Positions 11,801 to 23,520 of a stretch of 64,000 bases of DNA are shown in pieces. Location of the stretch: assembly GCF_964340395.1 (NCBI RefSeq), contig NC_135566.1:4307501-4371500 (forward strand). Reading direction: 5' to 3'. How positions within the stretch are numbered: the stretch's first letter is position 1; each line of letters starts with the position of its first letter. The notes under the pieces were generated by a model. That model was not told where the DNA came from. It searched no databases and worked only from the letters and a program-made list of their open reading frames with translations. Made by a program: the position numbers and the translations under genes. The DNA is from Glandiceps talaboti. Taxonomy: Eukaryota; Hemichordata; Enteropneusta; Spengelidae.

Positions 11801-14800
11801 TACACTTTGGGGGTTGCTGAATAAAGGTAGTGAGTACCTCTGTTTGGGTGCCCTCAGTGTTGACCATCGGTAATTTTTAGAGTAAGCAGAATAAGCCAGA
11901 GGTGGTCTAGCAGCTAGACTATATATCTACTCAAATGTATTCACTAGTTGGTGACTTCCACTACTTCACTATGAAATTTTCGAATATACGACATATACAT
12001 AGGATTCCAGTCAGACTCATTTCTGCCTTTAGAAGAATACTTTATTACTGTATCAACTTATGTACACATATGAGTTTAGGTGATCAAATAAAACCCCAGT
12101 AAACATATTCAATAGTGAAATCTTGTAAAATAAGCCCTACTTCACTTGATATATGTTTACCTATTTTGGGGATTTCCTGCAATGGCTTATGGGAAAACCT
12201 CTTGTGACAACACATATGCCTTTATATAATCTCTTTGTCTTGATACTCTTTGTATTGGACACAAATAAACTGCAGAGTTGATTAATTTCTTGTTACTGGA
12301 TCACAAATACATATTGACCACCTGTTACTTACAGTCTACAATAAACGTTGACATGTAAATTTACATGTTACAAAAACCATGTGGCTATACAAGTCATATG
12401 TTAACCTTGCAATATAGCATATCATGTCATATTTCTTATGATTCATGATCATACAATACATCAACAAAGTCACAACTGTTGACGAGTGGGTAACAATCAT
12501 ACAATACATCAACAAAGTCACAACTGTTGACGAGTGGGTAACAATCATACAATACATCAACAAAGTCACAACTGTTGACGAGTGGGTAACAATCATACAA
12601 TATATCAACAAAAGACACAACATATGATGACACCATAACAATAGCTAATAAATGTCTGTTTCAAATACTTAGTGACCAGCTGGTGATCAAATAAAAGTCT
12701 CTATTGATGAGTACAATGTACAATGGAAGACAATTTATAGTAGATGAGATCACAGCTGTTATGACCTGACTAAACATGGAAATAAATTGAAATAATATTT
12801 GATGTACATAGCCTCTAAATTTTATGATGAATTTAAATAGCACTAGGTGAAACTGGAACAACTTTTGAAACTCTTTTGTTAGATATAATTGACTTCCTCA
12901 TAATATTGTACACCCTGCACAGTATTGAATCACCTGTGGGTAAACATATTTGTATAGCAGTACTCAAAGTATGGTGCAATATATCTAGTCAAATTGATTT
13001 TAGGGTCAGCACCCAAAAATCAGCACTGCAATGAATCAAGTTTTTACAATACATTTTATAGATGAAATAGACCACTACTTGACATATCCAACATCTAGTA
13101 ATCATTAGTACTTTTAGTAATATTCAATGAATATATTGTTGGTTGTCTGATCAATAATATATCCCTGTGACAGCTAGTACAGATTTAAATTGGTGCAAGC
13201 CGGATTTGTAGGTGTTATCACCTTGGTGAAAATATTTACAATCTTGATAAAACTATTTTGGTATGATTCTGATGTTAATTCAGGTCTTAGAAGTTTGATT
13301 GGCATCAGAAATTGTCTATTGTTTACAGGAAGCCCTTTTGTGATGACATCACGAATACATTAATTTGTTTGTCTCCACAAATGCAAAGAGTGCCAAGACA
13401 AAGATATTGTGGTAAATGTGATGTTATCACTATAGGTTTTCCCATAAACCCTTGCAGGAATGATGTCATCACTATAGGTTTTCCCATAAACCCTTGCAGA
13501 AAATCACCAAAATGACTGAACACATGTCAAGTGCAGTAGGACTTCTTTACAAGTTTTCAAAGTTGAATAAGTTACTGAGATGCTATTTTATCACCCCAAA
13601 GTAATATGTAAGTTGATAGCAGTAATCAGTACATTGTTGAGTGTAATAATGGTAGAAATATTAAGCCAAACTGATTTTTCCATTTCAGTAACCACTTTCT
13701 GTAAGGACATGTGGGGATAACTCTAATTGTTTGAGATGTGTTCACTTGGATAGCAAAGCCAAGTATTGATCACATGTCAAAATTATCCTAATATGGCCTT
13801 GACACTTTTCTTATAATTCGATGAAATTAATTAGTGAAAATAAGTTGACTGCAAAATACTGAGGAGTTCCTTACTATTATTTTCTACATAACTACTGCTA
13901 TGGAAATCAAGCTATAGGCAAACAAAGATAGACACAAACTAAAGCTAGTGTTGTCATGTGTTGATATAAGCTAGAAACAAACATTGATGTAATTACACTC
14001 ACAGTAGGGTGGCATCTCTGATAGCAAGATTTCCTCAAGTGGCCACACATTCAACCTCATTCAGTGTTAACACTATCAAGGTGATCTTATCCACAAAACC
14101 AAGGTACCACTATCACACCCACTTATGTAAATCAACCACAGCAACAATAATAGTTTTAGTTTATGTCTAGCTTAGTTTGACTTTTAGCTGATTTCATTGC
14201 AGGATGTCGACAACAGGGAAGTTAACAGACCTTTTCTCCTGTGAGTGTCACCATGTCCAAGGGTCCATACATAAATCTTGCTAGTAATGTCTGTGGCATG
14301 TTTTCGGTAACTATGATGTCGTTACTACGGTGATTAGGACTAACATTCTACGAGGAAAAACAAAATATCAAAGAACATTTAGTTATCAAATAGTACTTTT
14401 ACACTTATGTGGACAACGGTATTTTGACCCGAAGCCCCGCCCCAAAGCACACATCTTTGATGTGATCATTTTCATTTGAATATGAAAGTTAGTCATATTG
14501 TATATGGCAACATGACCTACTTTCACAGACAAAAACAAACTGATAAATGCATGACATGACCCTACATCACAGACACCAGATGTTGTTTTGTATTTTGTAT
14601 GTCAGATAGTGTGAAAAACTTTTTGGCATCCATAAAGCCAGTCTTAAATTGTCTACCACTGATAAAATGACGTTCTGATCAGCAGCATTTCTGTATGTAG
14701 TTGAAAGGGTTGTAAGAGTGAAAAAAAAGTGAAAACGAAACAGAAAACACCAAAAGCATGGCGGTAATCAACAGAACCCCTGCACCTGTTATAATTTTAT

Positions 14801-17800
14801 GATTTACTCCTACCTTAAGTTTAACATTAGTTCTTCTTCTCTGCCATTTCTCACGAGGCTGGACAGGTGTAAATGTTGGCATCTTAGACTCTTCACCAAG
14901 TTGTACACTAACACTGTCATGGTGCATTACCTAGAAGACATAACATTACACAACTCATCATAACATTATGTTAAACTAAAGCACAGGACATATAGCTAGT
15001 GTAGCATCATATTCTGTCCATACTTACTGTGAAGCAACAAAGGATCCGCTTCGCTCTTACTGAATTTTCAAAAAAAAATTCAGTCACTCTTAATACTGCT
15101 GAATTTAATTTTTACAAATGTTTTAAATTTGTCTGGAACAAGGACCTATGTCAGATTCTTATGAACAATCATAACTGCAGTGTCTGCAGTGAAAATGATC
15201 AGTGAAAATGATCAGTTTTTGCAAAAGAATTCTACTTTTAATAATCAAATTTGAAGATATACTATAAGTGAGTGTGAAATGAACAAATCTAATGATACTG
15301 AGGTACATGCATTCTCATTTCCCCAAGAAGCACTTTGAAGTTATCAACAACATTGAAAATATAATTTTGGAGACAAAACCCACATATTCATGAAATTGAA
15401 CTTGGTAGATCTCATAAACCATTATTTGGTAATATAATGGTAATGTTTTAGTTTTTATACAGTACTTTTCCAAAAAGCGCTTCAGTACCCCTGGCATGGA
15501 TTTACAATCCATTGCAGCCTTCAGCCTCTGTAAGCGCATAGGATTAAAGCATTCACATTGTGATCTCTGTCCTACCAGGTCCCCAATTAACAGCTGGATT
15601 GACTGGTGGGATACAATCGTTGTTCCAATCTTGCCCAAGGACTTCAACCATTCAGAAACAAATGACAATGATTAGGCTCAAACCTGCAACCTAGACCATT
15701 TTTGACTATTACGACTTGAATTTGTCGTATAGAATGTCAAACTATGGTGGCTACTTCACACGATTCAGGCCCAAACTTGAACTGGTGATTAGAAGGTCAG
15801 GCAGAGGTCATCATGTAGTGTAGAAATCAAAGACATAGAATGATAGATGTGATTGTGAGAGGGGTTGACTGATGTGTGAGGGCGCCCTATCAAGGCTTAT
15901 CTGACAGACTACACTCCCCTTTACTTCAGCAAAGAAAAGAAATCAAAATAAAGGCATTCAGATGCAATTTGAACTTGACCTTAACATGACCCCCTTACAT
16001 GATGAAACCACTATTATCAACTTGACCTTTACATGACCCCTTACATAATGATAGTACTGCTATTATTATTTTTGACTAAATGTTCAAACAGCTAGCTGAA
16101 ATGGAAAGGAGAGGTGAGCAGTAATTAATGTTTATGAAAATGAATTTACCATGCATAGCCATTAGGTTAATATTATCATGATTATTTTTTAAATTTTATA
16201 ATGAAAGTTTAGGGCTTTGTTACAATTCTACGATGGCATATTTAATTTTCTATGAAGGAATATTTAATACAGGAATGATGTTTTTACATGATATTAAAAT
16301 CATTGTTATTAAACTGAAGATAATATGGATGAGAGTGACATTATTTTTCACATTCTTATTTTTTTTTTTTAACTTCATGTTTGGAGAATATATTAGTCAT
16401 AGTGCCAAGAATCAATAAGACAATAAAAATATGTAACATTCTTACAATCCATTTGTATAATTTTTAACTAAAAGTCATCATCTAGAGATTATCTAGCTTC
16501 ACAAAGCAAACGATAACGACTGACTTATGTAATCAAGTTATGTGAAAAATAATGTCACTTTCTGCCAAACTAGCCATCAATGACATAATTGCCATGTACA
16601 TGCATGTAGGGTGTTAACCACAGTGACTGTATAATGATGTTTACCACTTGTGTACTACTGTTGAGAGAGGTTAGTTACAGTTCAATGATGGACAACAGAA
16701 CATTACAGAACTGATATGATGGCTATGTCTACATTTAGTTTCTCTTTCTATTAGCTGTAACATGTCTACCAAGTGATTGCCATTCTCATGCTTTTTACAA
16801 CCGGTACATGAAATATGTTAGTTGAAGGTAGTAAGCCCTCGGGAGTCATGAATGTTTATGTTTTGATATTAGATATGCACCTCTGTTGATTTCTTTGAGG
16901 CAATGCATTGCTGTCCATTACAAGGACCTAAATTAGAACAATGACTGATGGACAAGTTCAAAATGTAATGAGAACATCATTAAATGACTCGAGAACACAA
17001 AGTTTACAGAATCCCTCTATTTCCGGAGTGGCAGTCCCCTTTAAAGAGTGCCACCATGATACTTCTGACTGCATGAGACTTCTAAACTTTCATTTTGAAA
17101 CTTGTTGAATATTTAAAAATATTCAATAATGATATGTCAGTATGTAGTTTAAAATGTGACAAGATTTTGTTTCTATCATCATATCACTATACTGGAGAAG
17201 ACTGTGAAAATGTGAAATGTTTGTGACCAGAAGGTGTGCATTTTTGGACGTGTGCGATGTGGAAACGTATAGAAACTACCAATTTGATGCATCTATGTGT
17301 TGTAGATTTAAGCTACAAGCATATTGACATATATGTCAAAGTAAAGTCAGACATGAATAAGAAGACAAACTAAAATAATTTGAATCTAAAAATCTATGCT
17401 AAAAGTGATTTCATCTAAACTATTTTTTGAGTTGAATTTTTTTGTGCAATGACAATTTTTTGAGGATTTTGAGGCATTCACATGGCAGTCATGCTTCTAG
17501 TATGTGTTAAAGCTAAAACATGACAAAATAAGACAAAATATCATGCCATTAGTTGTAGTTGAAACAAACAGTCATATTAAATCGATATTATTTGATGAGA
17601 GCAAAGCATAGCAAAGCAATGGTATTAAAGACAACACAATGAATACAGCCTAATTTTCAAGCATGATGAATTCTGTTCACCTTAAAAATTGGCAGTAATT
17701 CTTCGGACTGTAGTATAATCTGAAAGCAATGACAGAAATGATGGGCTGAGGAAGTGAGGACAAAGAAGTTACTGTAAAACAACTCTGCTTAGTCATCATG

Positions 17801-20800
17801 CTTGTATTTTGGCAAACTACGAAACTAAGGAACATTCAACTCAAACAGTGAAACTTTATTTCTCAGCTATTTCTTGTTTACTGTAAAAAAATTAGTCATA
17901 TCATAGAAAGTTTTTTTTACATATTTATATATCTTATATAAAATGAACTCAAAAATTTGATAAACATCGCTACAGGCAAAGATTTCTGCTTGGTACATTT
18001 TGGTGGGAAAATAAGAACTTAAATTACTGTTCATTGAATTTTGGTGGGAAATTGAAACATATTTTTCTGGTTGGTTAATTTTGATATGTAATTGTTCAGT
18101 AATTTTATAAACTTTTAAGGTAAAATTTTGGTGGGGAAAAAAGTTACTTGGAATTATCGTTACCTTCTTCGAAAAGTGTATATAACTGAAATATACTAAA
18201 CATTTTCTCTATCATCATAATATGAATAAATCATTTCCTTTTTGAGTTAAGTAAGTCTGAAAAAACTCACTAATTGACAAAAAAAAATTATCCTTTAGTA
18301 CAAAAAAAGCACTTCATTAATTCATATTGTTTTACAGTATTCAGAACAGAAAAGAAGGAAAATTTATGTAGTCTAGAAAAGAGGAGAGGTGAAAAGGAGG
18401 GAAAGCTGACCCTAAATAGAAGGATGGATCTGTACGACATTGCTGTGCACAGACAATATAAAGGTTAGTCCAGTGATAGTGGAGGAAAGGGGTACAAAAA
18501 GACAAGTGGCTATTTTGACTGACACTGAAAAATATCAAATTTCACTGTAAGAATTATATTCACAGCACAAACTATAGGAAAATCCAAATCTAGCAGAGCA
18601 GAGGAACTACATCTACAGGTTTTATACTGTCAACTTTCTGTATCAAACGGGAATTACATTAGAAGACAGTTATCCTGAAACAGAACATTGTCTGCCCTGA
18701 CCAAAATCTATTATAGCTACATTGTATTGTCTGGCTTAACAAATATCATACAAACATTGCTACATTGTATCGTAATTCTTACCAATATTGCTACTTTGTT
18801 TGGGGTGGGCTACTTTTGGGTGAAAAACAGCCTTACAGGATAGAATTATAACAATTGTACTTAAAGTTTGTCATGCCAGATGGTAAAATGTAGCAATGTT
18901 AGTAAGATTTTTGTTAAGGGGCCAGATGATAAAATGTACATTTGTAGTTTAGTAACATTTTTGTCGAGCCAGACGATGTTCCGTTTCACATTAACTGGCA
19001 TCTATTGTATGTGAAATAAGATTGAATTTGTACTTACCTGTCTAAGTATAAAGGCCACTACATCAGTGGATTCCCAGTAACTGGCATGGAATAAGTGAGG
19101 TAGTGCCCCGGTAGGGAATGCTTGTAAAGCCTCTGGACAGTACAAGGCATAATCTAATCTTTTGGTGCCCCACCATCGGTTAACAACTGTAATTAAATGA
19201 TTTAGCAACTATTTCAAGACTATATGACAACTATCATTGCAGCAATGAATATAACATTTATTGGTGAAAACAAAGAGATTCAAATATGCAATATTTGAAA
19301 TCTCAAATATGCAAACACTATCACTGTATATATGTTTAAATTCAAAATTATCCCGAAAGATATAAGGGATATATACAAGTCCAGCAGATGGATGAGTAAT
19401 ATGCCTCTTGCTATACCACTAGAGGGAGCTCTTAAATGGTGAAAGTAGTATAACCTTATAGGTCATTAGATGAGAAGAGTTAGCAGTATAATCCGTACTG
19501 CTGATACTCACACGAGTAAACCACTAGAGGGCGCTCTTTTCCTAGAAAGGTATATTACATGACCAGTGTAGTGTAAACTTACTGGAAGATAGATGAGAAG
19601 AGTTAGTGGTATAATCTGTACCGCTAATACTACCCTGACTATACCACTAGCGGGCGCTCTTTTCCTAGAAAGGTATATTTACATGATCAAAGTAGTGTAA
19701 ACTTACTGGACGTTAGATGAGAAGAATTAGCAGTATAATCTGTACTGCTGATACTACCCTGATTACACCACTAGAGGGCACTCTTTCCTAGAAAGGTATA
19801 TTTACATAATCAAAGTAGTGTAAACTTACTGGACGTTAGATGGGAAGAATTAGCAGTATAATCTGTACTGGTGATACTACCCTGACTTGGATGGCGTTGT
19901 AGATTACCGCCACCTTCACCAAATAAAAAAGAGTTACTCTGCACTATATCACCTGAAAAACAAAAAAGAAACACAACATTCTTAATAACGAAGTACAAAA
20001 AGTGATATAGAAAAGTGGCATTTTAAAGATATACTGTGTCACTTTCATTGATAGCATGGAACTTGTAAACTTTAACATGGAAACACTGATGCTACAAAAT
20101 ATACCATAAACTTAGTACAAACTGATAACAATATTGAATTAAGATAGAATGCACCTCAATGACAAATTTCCCAGAAAATTCTTAAATTATATTGAAATCT
20201 TGTAATTGAAAGTTTGTTCTTGAAGTGATACATGAAATTTGGGGGTTAACCATCTTATTTTCAAAGAAATTGACAATGTTTATCTTCCCATGGCCATACA
20301 GTTAACAACACTATTTGGCATCATATTAAAATGAATTGAAATAAAAAAAAAATCAGATTTTTGAAATAGATACAAAATGAGATATCAAAATTAAGCCACA
20401 ATGGGTTTTCTTAAAGAAAGTAACAGCTAAAGTTTAAGATTTTATTTCTGAGGTGTATACTACGTGAGATAAAATTTATGAAATACCTATATTTATAGAA
20501 TGGCCATCCCCTAGAGGAAACTTCTGATATCTTGGAACATTAGACGGTGGTAGGAGAGAAAATTTAGGATCCAGCAATGGTTCAAGGCGACTAGCTGATG
20601 GATCTGTCCGGTGAAACAAGTTATGGATTTGAGTACAACATGGTTGCCGTGGTATCACTGAAATGTAACGGAAAAGACAAAAAAAAAAGTGTTACCGTGA
20701 TGACAATATTATGAAAGTACCAATTCTACATGACATAATTAGAAGAAGAATGTTTGCAATTTGTCATTTTTCATTTTAACTTTTTATTATTTGTTTTGAA

Positions 20801-23476
20801 ATATTCTTGTATCATTCAAATATTGAATCTGGTCTCGAAACCGGTATAGCGCTAACCAGTTATTTAGATATGTGATTAAATTGACATTTATGACATAATC
20901 TATGTTGTATATTAAAACCAGTAAATACAGAGTCTCATGACTGTCTCTTTATGCATATTAACTGTATCATGCTGTGCCAATGCAATGCTGCTTCTCAATA
21001 AGCTTCACTTTCCGTTATGGATGTGCATTTTTTAAACAGACTTCAGCTAAGATTGGGACCGATACAGACTGTGCCATTTGTAATTTTTGATGTCACATGA
21101 TTTCAGATAAACAGTAACTACCGTGATATAAGACAAATCTTTATCATGAAAAGGAAAGAAAAATGTCAAAATTGATTCACAGGACAAAAATGAAATATAA
21201 CAACTAGAGGTCCTGTCTTTTTGGGTCATCAAAGGTTGAAGGTCAAAGGTTATTAGAGCAGCCAATATTTTGATCTTACCTGGAGGTTTGTCATCCGAAT
21301 GTAGTAATTTACGGTATGCTAATACCATAGCTAGTGGTGACCCAAACATATAGAAATCGTTGACTTCAAAATCTAACTTAGAAAAGTGACCATCCGATAA
21401 AGGTTGACTTCCAGTGCTAGTACGCCTAGAATCATTACTACTTGTGCATGTCAACTGCTGGTGGCCTTTTGTGCCAAATGTAAAACTGCTTTCTCTGTGA
21501 AAAGTAGACCCTGTTGTCGATCGCTTGACCACTTCTGAGTTCTGGGGGAGTGGACTGGTTGTGTCTAGTTGCTGTAGGTCTCCGCTGCTAAAACTTAGTT
21601 GACGCGAAGTCTGTAAATGTTCGTCTTGTTGATTTTCACTTGATTCACTTTCAACAATACTCATCTGACTGTCTCTACGGTGCAACAACAGAGGTCGACA
21701 TAAGATGTCGTAGCCTAAAATTGCACCCATGCTGTCTCCAATCATAGACACCTGTATATAATTAATAGATTAATACATTTAAACATGCTGACAAATTGAT
21801 CTGAAGAAAATTTGGAATAAAATAAAGTTTGCTAGGTAATAGGATTTTCCCTTGTTGGTGAATGTTCATGAACTCCGGGTTCATTGTCACAACTTGAAAA
21901 TTTCTATTCACATAGTCAAACCATTTTTTCGGGAAATGAATCCCAATTTTTGCTGATGTGAGGACAAGTTCGTCATCTGATATTCACTCATGCAATGCTT
22001 CATTTGAAAACAGTACAGTTACGCATTTCATAGGTTTCCACAACACCTACAAAATGGGTAACATCACATTACTTGTGTTCATCTCTGGCTAAAAAATACC
22101 ACCAACCTGTCCAGTGAAACCCATGCCTTCTTCAGACTTAATGAAGTCACTAAACACAGCATTAGCTCTGTTAATTGTAGTAGTCACAATATCCACATAT
22201 TCAGGACTGGATGTTGCCATGACTGGTAGAGCTCCGAGTGGTAGGAAATCACCACAACCAGTAGACTGACTGTTCTCATTTAGTGGAGATTTGGTATCAT
22301 AGCTGTATGGACTGATACTGTTGACAAAGAAGAACACATTTTCATTGTCGTGACTCGCGTACATCTCATGTCTGGGATTCATCCTTGCTTTATTTCAAAA
22401 CAATCCAGTTATCCATTTTGCAGCTTTAAAAAAATAGTTGCTAAGTGGGAAACAGGAATATAGCTTTCACCAGACTGAGTGTTTGTTTTCCATTTTAATA
22501 CTAGTACCCACATTGATTAATTGTTAGAATAAGTGAAAGTTGAAATATAACAAGATACATTTCTTTATTCAGGACAATTCTTAGATATGAATAAAAAGTG
22601 AATGCTCTTTGAATTAGCATCAAGATTTTTGCTAATTTTTGCGTACGGACTCAAAAATCAATTTGACTGTCTATATCTCATTATACAAAACTATGTGTAC
22701 TGCTATACAAATATGTTTACCTATCAGTGATTTAATATTAATATAAGGAAGTAATTTAATATATCTAATGAAAGAGTTTCAAAAAACATTCCAGTTGCAG
22801 CTATAGTGATGTTTTAAGAATCACAGTGACATGACCACTCTAATACCCTGGATAGACCCCATGATCACTCCTGTTGCATCCTTAGATTTGAGTGACGGCT
22901 ATGAATTCTCTTAATTACATTTATTACTTAGCGGCAAGACACATAGATTATACTGGAAATGCAATCAAATCAAAATGTCAGTTGATTTTGTCAGTTTAGA
23001 ACTTAACACAAAATCTTTAGTCTCCTGTCATACTAGCTGACAAGATCACATGCTACATTGTTAGCAGTTATTACTCGACAAATCCATCTAATATAAGAGA
23101 AAGAGATTGACATATCACCACACTGATGTTTCTTATCTTCTTTTCAAAATACAGCTATCTGTATAGCATCAACCTGTCAAATTTTATTAGTTTTAGACAC
23201 GATCTTCAATCTCCTGTCATGCTAACTGACAAGATCACATGCTGGTTGATGGTAGTTTTTATTACTCATCAAACCCATCTAATATGAGAGATACATATTG
23301 ACATGTCTTTACATTGATGTTTGTACTGTTCCTTTCCACATACACCACATTATAAACACATGCCAACCAGTCAAAGTTTCTTAGTTTTATACAATTTCTT
23401 TAGTCTCCTAACATATCTGACAAGATCATATCCTGGTTGATAGCAGTTACTAATACTCATCAAACCCATCTCGCAT

Positions 23477-23520
<44 letters not shown>

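Larger units (their letters stand above)
11732..14230 (-). other. PITPNM intron 15
   Basis: 2.5 kb. Contains an inverted copy of repeat family A (12155-12215), a 48-bp minisatellite and a second, direct copy of family A. Nothing coding. Confidence 0.8.
14931..19037 (-). other. PITPNM intron 13
   Basis: 4.1 kb. Includes a degenerate SINE-like block (15460-15690), a stretch with three TTTTGGTGGGAAA words (17999-18150) and a foldback structure near its 5' end (18713-18985). No coding exon found. Confidence 0.8.

Noticed and set aside
12336-12641. Repeat proteins on both strands (101, 66 and 60 codons)
   Set aside because: The 48-bp minisatellite is divisible by three, so frames stay open in every copy; no other coding sign.
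14679-14813. Extension of the exon 14 frame with a hydrophobic stretch
   Set aside because: It lies past the donor at 14813; relatives continue NVT-NH as encoded by exon 15, so this is intron, not a membrane segment.
21047-21279. Continuation of exon 10 into a hydrophobic tail
   Set aside because: Past a good GTAAGA donor, and homology resumes only in exon 11.
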